Below, one piece after another: positions 11,764-21,154 of a DNA stretch of 64,000 nucleotides. Both the position numbers and the translations under genes were made by a program. The notes under the pieces were generated by a model. The model worked only from the letters and a program-made list of their open reading frames with translations. It made no database searches and was not told the DNA's origin. This stretch comes from Cephalotus follicularis (taxonomy: Eukaryota > Streptophyta > Magnoliopsida > Oxalidales > Cephalotaceae). The stretch is from assembly GCA_001972305.1 (NCBI GenBank), contig BDDD01000053.1, forward strand, positions 318,266 through 382,265. Reading direction: 5' to 3'. Numbering within the stretch: position 1 is the first letter of the stretch; the number at the start of each line of letters is the position of its first letter.

Positions 11764-11774
11764 CTCTGATACCA
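11764..11774 (-). other. Primer binding site of Gyp-1
   Basis: Minus-strand TGGTATCAGAG four bases from the LTR edge, complementary to the 3' end of initiator methionine tRNA, the usual primer of this kind of element. Confidence 0.8.
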
Positions 11775-11778
11775 TTAC

Positions 11779-12969
11779 TGTAGCGCCCCCGACCCGAGTC
11801 CGCTTTAAGCTCAAAGCGAGCTCCGAAGATCGGTGCGTTACGTGGGTGTAACCTTTGACCGTCAAATTATTTAATCATATATTTCCATTACGATCGACGC
11901 ACAGAAACCGACATTGCCGTCGTCGACACGCCGGCCGGAATCTGACCGACACAACCAGGCGGTGAAACACCCATCAACGGGTTCCACATTGAACGGTCTA
12001 CTCAAAACCGGTCAAGACCCGCCGGGAATCGGCGCTGAACGCCGTGCCACGGCCGGCAGCGAGTCGTGACTCACTGAGTCAACTCGCCGGACCTCCACAG
12101 GTCCGATCACCGCCCAAAAATGCCTCAAATCCACCAGTCCTACACTTCACTGCCCGTGACTCGCCAAGACTCGGCGCCAAACGCCGTGTCTCAGGCGACA
12201 GTGAGTCGACTCGCTGAGTCGACTCATTCAACTGATTCCGGCCGTTTCCGGCCGAATCACGCCTCACCGGTGGTCGAAATGGGAAGAGCAGGCCCTCTAG
12301 ATGAAAACCCACCCCACCCGCGACGCTAACGGCGCCGGGAAACGCCGGGAGGAGGCGCGCACAGTGATGACCCAAGAGAAGAAAAAGAAGAAAAAGAGAA
12401 GAAGGGGGAGGAGGTTACCGTCGGTTGGAGGCCTTGGGTTGACCGGCGTGCTCTCCCGGTCCGGTAGCTGGCTCTGGCGTCCTCTCCCGTTCTCTCTGCC
12501 GATCTCTCTCCCACTCTCTCTCGCCATCTCTCCAGATGCAGGCGCTTTGTGTGCCTGCGTTTTCTTCATGCACGGGCGCGTGATGCGCCCGTGTATGTCT
12601 CCTTTCTTTTATAATTTTTGCTTCCCCCTTAGTGTTTTCTGGTAAAATACTAAGGTACGGGTCCCGATTTTTTCGCAAATCGCAACATAAATTATCCAAA
12701 CGACAACCAAAATAGTCGTAATAATAATGCGAACATAGGGCCTTACTGCCGCGCATTAAAATAGACTTTATTAGCCGTTTCGAGCATCATAATTGCGGCT
12801 TTAAATGCGCAATGCCTTAGAACATTTCCTTGTCATTCCTCTTTCAAAACTCAACCCCACAAAATGGAAAACATCATCAATTTCAAGAATTTCACTATTC
12901 TCAATAATTCCATAATAAGATTACATTAAAATCGAAATCTTACATTTTGCGAAAACCTCGGGTGTTACA
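11779..12969 (-). repeat. 5' LTR of Gyp-1
   Basis: 1,191 bp, TGTAGCGCC ... GGGTGTTACA on the plus strand. After the first 105 bp it resembles the LTRs of Gyp-3, sharing CACATTGAACGGTCTACTCAAAA-type segments and a GAGTCGACTC palindrome pair at 12203-12228, so it is a shortened member of the same LTR group. Confidence 0.8.
12203..12228. repeat. GAGTCGACTC palindrome pair
   Basis: Two palindromes with GTCGAC core (GAGTCGACTC and CTGAGTCGACTCA) next to each other in the Gyp-1 5' LTR. The same pair occurs near 47567 and, mutated, near 53600. Confidence 0.75.
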
Positions 12970-12974
12970 ATATA

Positions 12975-13082
12975 CAAACTATTGATAATTCCATTTTTCA
13001 TTTACTAATTCCCTTTACATAAAAACTGTTAATAACATTCTTGTGTCACATTTCCCATATGCTTGATTATTCAAATTCAAAC
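12975..13082. other. Host DNA between Gyp-1 and Tat-2
   Basis: About 108 bp, AT-rich, ending in the TSD CAAAC (13078-13082). It joins the host DNA at 38649 once Tat-2 is removed. I see nothing coding. Confidence 0.7.
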
Positions 13083-13898
13083 TGTTGATGCAAAAATCAT
13101 TTCTTCAACAGTACCCCACGTGTAAGGGATTGATTTGTTTAAGGAAACGCTGCTATAGTACTCCGAGGAAAAGGTGGTAGATGGCTGTTACTACTTTCCC
13201 TGCACAGAGGAACAAATACGTTGAAGGTCCAGGAGGTTGTTCTCCCGTAGACACTCCGACGCTCAAGTTAGGCCTTTGCACAATGAAAATAAGGTTCTTT
13301 AGAGAGTAAAAATGGCTGACCTTTGATATATGTTTGATTCTTGTATTTATAGGTCTGGTTGTAACTGTTTGAGCGTGAAATGCGGAGGTGATAGCTGTCC
13401 CCTAAGGAAATGCCGAGGATCTCGGGATTTCCCTTATCTCCACCTGATTTGTCGCTACTTTCCTCCTATGATGTTTATCATATCTTATCTTTCCATATAG
13501 GAAGAGGAGGATCCCTAGAATTTAGGCTGACTTCATGGCCTTATTCCATAAATGAGGAGGAGACCCTCTGCAACAGGGCTGCTGAGGAGGCGAGCCATAG
13601 TGATGTTGCTGAGGTAGTCAGCCCCTTGCTTCAAGGTCTTCAACGTCTAGAGTTTCTCCATAGACTTGTGCTTGAAGTGGGTGGTCTTCTGCTATGTAGC
13701 CGATGAGGTTCTCGGCACTGATGCTTTAGAGGGGGTTCTCGGCCCTGATGCCGAGGAGAGTAGTCTTTGCGTAGCAAACACGGGGTGACTCCTCGGCACC
13801 TATGCCGAGGAGGAATTCTTCACATGTTATTGTTTTTGCAGTTAATAAGCTTCCTCTGACTAAAGTTCGTACGAACTTCCACTACAAAAAAAGGCCAT

Positions 13899-14107
13899 TT
13901 GAAACGCACCCTTTTGAAACGGAACACGCGACCGTTTCAAAAGATCCTTTTGAAACGGCTGCGTGTTCCGTTTCAAAAGGCAAGCCTTTTGAAACGGAGA
14001 TGTGTTATCCGTTTCAAAAGGTTATACCTTTCGAAACGGTTATGTGTTCTCCGTTTCAAAAGGCTATATCCTTTTGAAACGGATAAATATTTCCGTTTCA
14101 AAAGGCA
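13899..14107. repeat. CACTA left subterminal repeats
   Basis: About ten copies of CCTTTTGAAACGG or its complement CCGTTTCAAAAGG, arranged as alternating inverted pairs that could fold into hairpins. Confidence 0.9.
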
Positions 14108-14240
14108 AGATGAAATTATTTTAAGATAAGCATTTCGCACGGCACTTCGTCTCTCTCATTCGATTTCATCCGTTCCAAGCAACCTGTGTCTCTCTCTTTA
14201 TGAACCCTGGGCAGCACGATGCCGCCGTGGATCGGTGCTT

Positions 14241-14360
14241 GACTCGTCACAGTATTTTGTGCTGAGGATCGAGGACGGGACCGGGAAGCACGCCATCATT
14301 GGGCTAGGGTTCGTGGAGAGGAATGAAGCCTTCGATTTCAACATGGAGAAGCACGTTTAG
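14241..14360 (+). pseudogene. Captured fragment of a NECAP-like (adaptin-ear-binding) gene
   Basis: One frame reads [22 protein letters not shown] and ERNEAFDFN, which I recognise as the conserved core of NECAP-like proteins (clathrin-coat-associated, DUF1681/PHear fold). Just upstream, in a frame one base off, AAVDRCL continues the family pattern, so one G is missing near 14240. The frame ends at TAG 14358-14360. Only about 50 residues of the gene are present; it is a captured host fragment inside the CACTA. Recognition is by memory of the family, without an alignment. Confidence 0.75.
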
Positions 14361-14829
14361 AGAGAGAACGAGGAAGTCGGTGGATCTCCGACACTACTGG
14401 GGTCTTCGAGTGCGTGGGCAGCATACCAAGACCACTGGCCGTAGGGGAAAGACTGTTGGTGTTTGATTGTGAAGCTGAGTGGCGCCGGATGGAGTTGTCA
14501 CTGTGTTGGTGTCCGATTGTGAAGCTGAAAGAAGTGGCAGTCAACGGCGCCGCTGCAAGTCCTCCAAATTCGCAAGCTGTAAATAACAGAAATGTCCGGC
14601 CTTCTGACCACGACCCGGCCACATTGGAGGGTTGACACCCGGTCCGGGTTTTAAAACATTGACTGAAAGCGCATTTGTCATAATCGAGAGACTAAAGTGT
14701 AGCTGATACCAAAACTCAAAATTTAAATTGTATTTTACTCTCTATTATATGATTGAGGCTTGTCTTGTCTTGTCTTGCGATATGGTGTAAATTAAAGTTT
14801 TTTTTTTGGTAAGACTTGTTTGTTTGGCA
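14361..14829. other. CACTA interior of unknown origin
   Basis: GC-richer sequence at 14370-14640 may be more of a captured transcript, because it has an open plus-strand frame at 14414-14635 ([18 protein letters not shown]), but I do not recognise it. After 14650 it is AT-rich. Confidence 0.4.
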
Positions 14830-16356
14830 ATGGGAAGAGGAGAGGAGCTTCATGCAGCGGCAAGATCCGGAGAGCTGGAAGCAGTTGAGTCAATTCTCAA
14901 TTCTAACCCTTTGGCCATCAACTCTAGAGATAAGCACTCTAGAACTCCGTATCCTCTTCCTTTTCTTTTTAAATTTAATAAGTTGTTTGCTATGATTTTT
15001 TCTGGAGCATAATTACTGATGGTTTAAAGGATCTCCATATAGGGACATTTAGTAGTTAACCACATATGGGAGCTATTCTTGCAGCTTGGTCATCCATGCC
15101 TAGAAAATTTCTTATATTGGCATGTTGTGTTTCAATAAAACAGTGATTTTGCATGTTTATGATCCTCAAACTGACTGTTCATGTTATTGTCGTTTGAAAT
15201 CAACTACGATGACACAGGTTTTTTTAGAAATAATGAAATCTAGTTTGATTTGTATATATTTGGAGTGAATATGGTATGATTCCCCTTTAAAATGATTGTA
15301 TTTGTTAGTGATTGCGTCCCCCTACCCACCATTGTACTCCGAAGGGAGTAATTTGACTTGTAGAGCCATGGTGGAACCTATTTATATAGGATAAGCTGGC
15401 CACTGTTCTTCTACATGTCTCTGGCAGCTTGCATTCCTCCTTAGTTCATCTATAACTAGATGCCATTGAAGAATATGCAGAAAGTGTTGGAGTGAGGCAA
15501 ATGTAACCATGGCTCCTCCTAGACAGTTCATTATCTATCAATTCCTCCTTGCCAGTTTATCCTGCTGTGGCATCTCTGTTGACTGATTCCGATCAGTCAT
15601 AGCATATGGTCTTAGTTTTAATATGTTATTTTTTCTTTTCCACATACACTTCTATACATGTTGTTATGTATATTTGATTGGGTGAAAATTTCAATATATT
15701 AGTGTTCGATGATTTGAATTTTGTTTCCTTAAGCAACTGTATACCATAGACTACATTTAGCAGCTTGGGCTAGACAGACAGAGGTTGTTAGTTATTTATG
15801 CAATCACAAGGCAGATGTTGGTGCTGCTGCCATCGATGACATGGGCGCAATTCACTTTGCTGCCCAGAAGGGACATCTAGAAGTTGTCCGGATGTTAGTT
15901 TCAGCTGGTGTGTCTGTCAAAGCTGCCAATCGCAAGGGCCTAACCCCACTTCACTATGCTGTCCAATGATCCCACCTGGAAGTTATCAAGTACTTGGTAA
16001 GAAAAGCTGGTAGTCTTCGTGCCAAGACAAAAGCAGGGAAGACCCCACTTGATCTTGCAAGCAGTGAAGAAGTTCGCTCGCTGTTAGATAAATGTGAGCA
16101 GTCATCCAGGGAAGGGAATCTGAATGGTAAAGAAGAAGCTTTAAAATCCGATCCAAAGCCATCATTGCGGGATGATGCAGGGAATTCTGGGTGTGAACCA
16201 ACTGTTGTTGAGCACAATGAACGGAAGGATGAATGCATGAAGAGGAAGGGTGATGAAGAAGACATCAGGGAAGCCTTGTCAGAACCAAAGAAGCCAAAAG
16301 TGGCACTGAATAATCTTCTACGTACAGATGACACTCAAGATGAGGAGGAGACCTAG
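14830..16356 (+). pseudogene. Captured ankyrin-repeat protein gene with intron, one in-frame stop
   Basis: Exon 1 (14830-14948) starts MGRGEELHAAARSGELEAVE and ends at a GT donor (TCC|GTATCC). Exon 2 (15750-16356) begins after CCATAG and continues the frame: LHLAAWARQTEVVSYLCNHK, then GAIHFAAQKGHLEVVRMLVS, GLTPLHYAVQ, and KTPLDLASSEEVRSLLDKCE, about four ankyrin repeats. An acidic/lysine-rich tail follows (KRKGDEEDIREALSEPKKPK). A TGA at 15967-15969 stands where the repeat pattern expects glycine (GGA). The intron is retained, so genomic DNA rather than an mRNA copy was captured. With the stop repaired the length would be about 240 residues. Ankyrin proteins of this type bind other proteins; the partner is not known. 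Confidence 0.85.
14949..15749 (+). other. Intron of the captured ankyrin gene
   Basis: 801 bp, T-rich, with GT at 14949 and AG at 15748-15749. No TE or ORF seen inside. Confidence 0.75.
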
Positions 16357-16537
16357 TGAGAATGATATGGAAAGTAAAGAAAGAATCAAGACATTTTCAT
16401 AAGAACCCATGATTGTAATAGTAGGAGAGCATCCTTCAGCATCGTATACTGTTCTCGCTTCTTTTTTTTTAATCATATATTATTTGCTACTTGTTTTTTT
16501 TTTTACTCCAAATTATATATTTTTTATTTTTTAAAAC

Positions 16538-16912
16538 CCTTTTGAAACGGAAAAACCGTTTCAAAAGGGTACCCTTTTGAAACGGTCCGTGTTAACCGTT
16601 TCAAAAGGGTATTTTTTTTTATTTTTTTTAAAACCTTTTGAAACGGATAAACCGTTTCAAAAGGGTGCCCTTTTGAAATGGTTAGTGTCAACCGTTTCAA
16701 AATGGTCCTTTTTTTTAAAACCCTTTTGAAACGGTGAGCGTCAGCCGTGTCAAAAGGGTACCCTTTTGAAACGGTTAGTCCGTTTCAAAAGGCTATTGAT
16801 ACGCCACTTTTTTGAAATTCCATTTTTCCGTTTCAAAACCGTTTCAATTGCCCTTTTGAAACGGAAAAATAGGCCTTTTGAAACGGATTCCCTCCGTTTC
16901 AAAAGGCCTGTG
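16538..16912. repeat. CACTA right subterminal repeats
   Basis: At least 14 copies of CCCTTTTGAAACGG or its complement, again in inverted pairs, next to the right terminus. Confidence 0.9.
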
Positions 16913-17002
16913 TTTTTGTAGTGTTCGAAACTCTTGGACACTTGGCTGTGTCTGCAGAGGACACGTGTCATTTTTGGTTTAATTCAATTTTTTCCCATAT
17001 CA

Positions 17003-17018
17003 TATGCCCCCCTGGTCC
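17003..17018 (-). other. Polypurine tract of Tat-2
   Basis: Minus strand GGACCAGGGGGGCATA immediately before the LTR start TGATATGGG. This primes plus-strand synthesis. Confidence 0.8.
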
Positions 17019-17404
17019 TTCTTCTCGGGCCTTGGTCAGAGGAGGAGGATCAGAGTTGAGAGCCGTGGCTCAGGCCAAACTCCTCTGCAGAGCTTCCTGC
17101 TAGCTTTCCGTCTGCGAGTGAGCCGAGATCGAAGGTATTGCTTTGGACGATCCTTTGCACAAAGCTGAAAGTGCCTTGGCAGAGGATCGAAGTCTGCCTC
17201 CTTGTCTGCATCAGTCCCATCAAACGGGCCTCGTGTCACGAGCCCAAATCATTACAATTAAGTAGCGTATTGAACACAACTCACACCTGGCATAAGCAGA
17301 GCGTTTCCCGCCTCTGTCTCTTCGTCTCCCGCGCTCAATATGTCGGTTCACTTCTCAACCGTTGGATCTATGCTAGATGGAGGGCCAGGATTCAAGCTCT
17401 GGCC

Positions 17405-17412
17405 TATAAAAG
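17405..17412 (+). promoter_or_regulatory. TATA box of the antisense gene in Tat-2
   Basis: TATAAAAG in the context GGCCTATAAAAGGATCC, about 210 bp upstream of the ATG at 17617. It faces opposite to the retroelement's own transcription. Confidence 0.7.
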
Positions 17413-17616
17413 GATCCCTACTTCACTGAACCAAACTTTTACGCCTTCCAATTTCTTTTCAATATCTTTGAGAGCTCCTGGGATCTTCAGTGCCTACAAT
17501 CTTCATCTTCCTGCAACTTTTTCATCTAAGATTTTGGTAAGCTGCTTGTTTCTCGTCACTCTAGGCTGTACCTGAGTCTTCCCTTTCCTCTTCTCCTCTT
17601 CCTTTTGTCCACACTG

Positions 17617-19971
17617 ATGGCCAGAACCAAACTGACTGCTAGGGTTTCTCCTCCACTAGAAGTTGAACCCCTTGCGATGGTGGTTCCCACCGCCGAAAGT
17701 CCCATTCCCTCCAAGGGTAGCCTGGGGGCTGCGGTGGGTGACCCTGCTGTCCCTGTCACTGATGCTGACGTCCCTGCCCCTGATTGCTTTGATGTCAGCG
17801 TTCTTTCTCGCGATGAGGTGCTTGCACTCTCTCGCAAGTATAATTTCCCTCCTGGGTTGAGATTTAGTCTCCCCTCGGATCCTCGGATGGTCACGGAGAG
17901 TAGAGAGGGCCTCTTCGCTATCTTCGAAGGTGCTCTCTCTCACGGTCTGAGGATCCTAGTACCCTCTTTTGCCCTCTCGGTCTTGGAGACGTTCAATCTT
18001 CACCCTTCTCTTCTCCAACCCCAATCTTGGAGTTTCATCATAGGTTTCTTAGTTAGATGTCTGGAGTCTGAGGTGACCGCAATAGTGGGATTGTTTAAAC
18101 ATTTTCACGTCATCTCGGCCTCACCAAGGAAGCGTGGCTATTTCTTCAAGTCGCGCCCTGGCATAAATAAACTTCTCCTCAATCCCACCAAATCCATCAA
18201 AAATTGGAGGAGGAGATACTTCCTCATAAAGAACTTTGAGGGGTTCACCCCCCTTGTCTGGTGTGATTCCATGGAAACTACACGCCTAAACAGGAGATCC
18301 CTATTGACAAAGACCGAGAACATTGACTTCGACAAACTCTTGCACTTGGAGCCCGAGGAGGTGAACTCTACCGTGGTCGAGGATTGTCTGATCCGAGTTG
18401 GGCTGAGTGTAGTTCCCATCCAAGGATCATACTCGGTAGAGGTCGAGGAAGCCTCAGGGGGTAGAGGATCCCCAGATGAATCCATGCCCCAAGAGATGGG
18501 GGAAAACTGTATAAGCTTTCGTCTCCTCCGTCCTTCTGTCTTCGTATTTCTTCTGGTTCAATTTTGAGTTACTGAATTTCTTACCCTCTTTTTATGCAGC
18601 AATGGATTCTCGGCGAGGATTTGATGCTCTTTTTAGTACCACCAAGATCTCCAAGCCTTCCTCTGCAGAGGCTGACAAGCAAAGGGCTACCGCGGAAGCA
18701 GCCAAACAAAAGGAGAAAGAAGCTGCCGAGGGGGCCAGACGGAGGGCGAAGGCCGCCGACGAGGGGGACAAGCAGATGAAGAAAGCTGCAACTGCAGCCA
18801 AAGAGAAAGGATCCAAGCATCCTGCTGGTGGGAGTTCCTCTGGCTGTCCTCCTCGTCCCCCAAGCAAGAAGGGGAAATATATGTCCGAGACTGAGTTGGA
18901 TTCTTATCTCGGCCGGACCTCAAACTGCCCCATCATCCTGCCTCTTCCTCGGGACTTGGAGAAGATGATTGAGGAGCTGGAGGGGGTTGGGAATGGCTCC
19001 TCCAGCCTGGATACAGAAGGGGTGCCATTCGCCCTTAGCTCTCTCTGCCTCTTCCCGGATGAGCTGAAGGAGAGGAAGGATTGGTCCAACAAGGACTTAA
19101 TCCAGAACTCTCTGCGGAGCCATTTCGAGGTAAAGGGTGATCCTCTACCTACGTGTTTTACATTCTTATGTGTTTCCTGTTCTCATCCGCATCTTCTTTG
19201 CAGGCTCTGAACAACCATCACCTCTTGGTCGAGAACTTCTCGATCATTTTGGAGAGGTATGACAAGGTGAGGGAGGAGCTGATGGTGGAGATGGAGACTT
19301 CTCGGGTGGCCAGAGCTCAACTTGACGAAGTCCTCAAGGCCCAGGAGTCGGCTGTGGAGGAAAGGAACAAAGCTGTCCTGGAGAAGGAACAATTGATAAA
19401 GGACCTCTTCAAGGTCAGCGATCAGTACCAGACTCTGCAGCAAAAGCATGAGGAGTCCATCAAGAAGAATAAGGAGTTACGGGCCAAGGCAGTGGAGGAC
19501 GCCCTGGCAGAGTTCCAGTCCTCGGACGAGTTCCACAGCTTGATGGAAGCCTCCGTGGAGGATTTCAAAGCTTCAGAGGCCTTTGGCGATGAAGTCTTTA
19601 AGGAATCTGCCGAGTATTGTCGTCGGGGGTTCTACACTTGCAGGAATTGGGTCAAGGCTTTGCATCTAGAGGTTCCCTTGGATGAGGTCGCCTACTGCTC
19701 AGCTGCTAAGGCTTTCGACTACCATCCTGATGGATACGAAGCCGAGGAAGTAAGGGCCGAGGAGGCCTTGGAAGGGGGTGCTGGTCAAGGGAGGGAAGCT
19801 GGAGGAGATGGGTCAAACGTGGTGACCATTCCTCTGTCAGATCCTGCCATGGCCTCGTCTTTACTGGCCCCCACCTCGGATCTCGTGACTCCTCAACCTC
19901 CTCCAACTGGGCCTTTTGTTCCCCCTCCTCCGCAGGACGAACCTTCTCCCGATGCTCCTCCCTTAGCTTAG
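17617..19971 (+). CDS. Antisense spliced gene of Tat-2 (putative gypsy-type transposon protein, PF04195-like)
   Basis: Three exons, 17617-18508, 18600-19129 and 19204-19971, joined by introns with GTATAAGC...TTTTATGCAG and GTAAAGGG...TTCTTTGCAG borders; the frame is kept and would give 729 residues. Exon 1 has the block LHPSLLQPQSWSFIIGFLVR, then RGYFFKSRPGINKLL and NWRRRYFLIKNF, typical of the domain known as 'putative gypsy type transposon' (PF04195). Exons 2-3 are lysine/alanine-rich and strongly coiled-coil (KEQLIKDLFKVSDQYQTLQQ), with a proline-rich C-terminus. It lies antisense between pol and the 3' LTR, as in other Tat elements. Its own TATA box and poly(A) signal flank it. No stop interrupts it, unlike pol and gag of the same element. 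Molecular role unknown; the start at 17617 is the first ATG after the TATA box in this frame. Confidence 0.8.
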
Positions 19972-20047
19972 TTTTCGTAGGCTAGCTTTTTCTCCTTTTT
20001 AGATTGTAATAATTTTCCTTTTCTTGCACTTGTAATCTTCAGTTTAT

Positions 20048-20054
20048 GAATAAA
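20048..20054 (+). terminator. Poly(A) signal of the antisense gene
   Basis: GAATAAA about 75 bp after the stop codon, following a T-rich stretch. Confidence 0.6.
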
Positions 20055-21154
20055 GAAGGACTTATTACATTCTCTGACTGTCTTCTTTTTTACATTATGC
20101 TTGAGGTGTTTGCACTTGGCATGTATGTTCACAATCCCCTTGGGAATTTTACTTTCACTGGGACCTCTGACTTCTCGTAGAAGCAGACACTACTCCAAAA
20201 GGGCTTAAAGTAACTTATCAATGATATTAATAAAAAACCTTTTGTATTCTTAGACTTTACCTTCGGTTGGTCCCTTATGTTGTGTGTATATGTGTGCTGA
20301 TAATTACCTTAGGAATTTTAACTTAGCCCAAATCACTAACTCTTCGTAGACGAGGTCACTTAAGCTTGGCAGTCCTCGTAGGGCCCTTCACTTCAAAAGT
20401 GCTTAAGTAACTGTAACTCAGTCTTCAAAAATTTTATTGTACTCATAGATTGAGTTCTTGGTCTGCTCGGACAAGTTCCTATGGGTTTGCCAAGGAGAGT
20501 ATCGTCTGACCTATTAGGTTTTAGGACAGGTCGGCTGAGCTTGCAGTCCACTTAGGGACACTCGTATTAAAGTGCTCAGTCCGATGAGCTTGATCGTTGC
20601 GAGTTCCCATGGATTCGCCTTTCAAGTCACGACTTTAGGTCTGGTTGGACAAGTTCCTATGGTGTTGCTGACCAGTGTTTGCTCCCTTAGGAGTCTTAGT
20701 GCTTCCTTGGAAGTCTTTGGGTTCGCTCCTCGGAAGGAGTCTTTGCTGATGAGTATAGTGGTTTTCCTCGGAAGGAAGATTTCGTATGCTCCTCGGAAGG
20801 AGGCTTCTGTATGCTCCTCGGAAGGGGGCTTTTGTGTGCTCCTTGGAAGGAGGCTGCCATGGATGCATCCTTGAATGCTTTCTCGGATCTCGGTCTGTTT
20901 GAGACCTCGGCTTGTGTTGGTTTTCCTTTTGAGGGTTAGTCTTCGTAAGACTTAGGAAGCTTTGGATCTCTAGGTGCCCCCTTGGGGGCATGGTCCGAGA
21001 TGCTTAAAGTAAAGACTGAGGGAGCTGATCGGTGGCTGTTCAGAGGTTTGAGGACATGAACATTGGACCTCCGGTCCCTTGCAAACTTGGAACTATTATT
21101 TTGAACACAAATTTTGAAAAATTCAACATTCAATTTCATTCAGAACATCTTACA
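20055..21154. repeat. Degenerate short-repeat tract between the convergent antisense gene and pol
   Basis: No ORF. Phrases recur with drift: CTTGGGAATTTTACT and CTTAGGAATTTTAAC; GTTCCTATGGGTTTGCC and GTTCCCATGGATTCGCC. A tighter array at 20720-20855 repeats GCTCCTCGGAAGGAGGCTT about every 30 bp. Confidence 0.65.

Larger units (their letters stand above)
9217..12969 (-). mobile_element. Gyp-1: decayed Ty3/gypsy retrotransposon
   Basis: 3,753 bp with 5-bp TSD ATATA (9212-9216 and 12970-12974). On the plus strand both LTR copies begin TGTAGCGCCCCCGACCCG (9217 and 11779), and the right one ends GGGTGTTACA. The two share only about the first 105 bp and then diverge, so at least one has a large internal deletion. 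A PBS lies at 11764-11774 and a degenerate gag at about 10620-11180. No pol is recognisable. Part of 10100-10450 is the reverse complement of a motif family (GAATGGACCGTT) found in Gyp-2 at 55790-56100. Confidence 0.85.
13880..16923. mobile_element. CACTA (En/Spm-type) transposon carrying host gene fragments
   Basis: 3,044 bp beginning CACTACAAAAAAAGGCC and ending GGCCTGTGTTTTTGTAGTG, with the 3-bp TSD TTC (13877-13879 and 16924-16926). The intact site is present in the other LTR of Tat-2 near 38567. Both ends hold subterminal repeats of CCTTTTGAAACGG in alternating orientation, as expected for transposase binding sites of this superfamily. There is no transposase; the interior holds pieces of two host genes (14241-14360 and 14830-16356). 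It is a gene-capturing, non-autonomous element. Confidence 0.94.
13083..17002 (-). repeat. 3' LTR of Tat-2, split by a CACTA element
   Basis: On the plus strand TGTTGATGCA ... CCCATATCA. Without the CACTA and its TSD it is 873 bp, against 866 bp for the 5' LTR, and the two are nearly identical. Confidence 0.92.

Noticed and set aside
12301-12645. Open frame rich in KKKKKRRRGRR
   Set aside because: Low-complexity purine tract in the Gyp-1 LTR; the same tract gives similar frames in other LTRs (47700-48145, 53719-54033).
14830-16356. Functional ankyrin-repeat gene
   Set aside because: It lies inside a CACTA element and has an in-frame TGA at 15967-15969.
17617-19971. Independent host gene
   Set aside because: Its position inside Tat-2 between the PPT and pol, antisense, and its PF04195-like domain fit the extra ORF of Tat-lineage elements.
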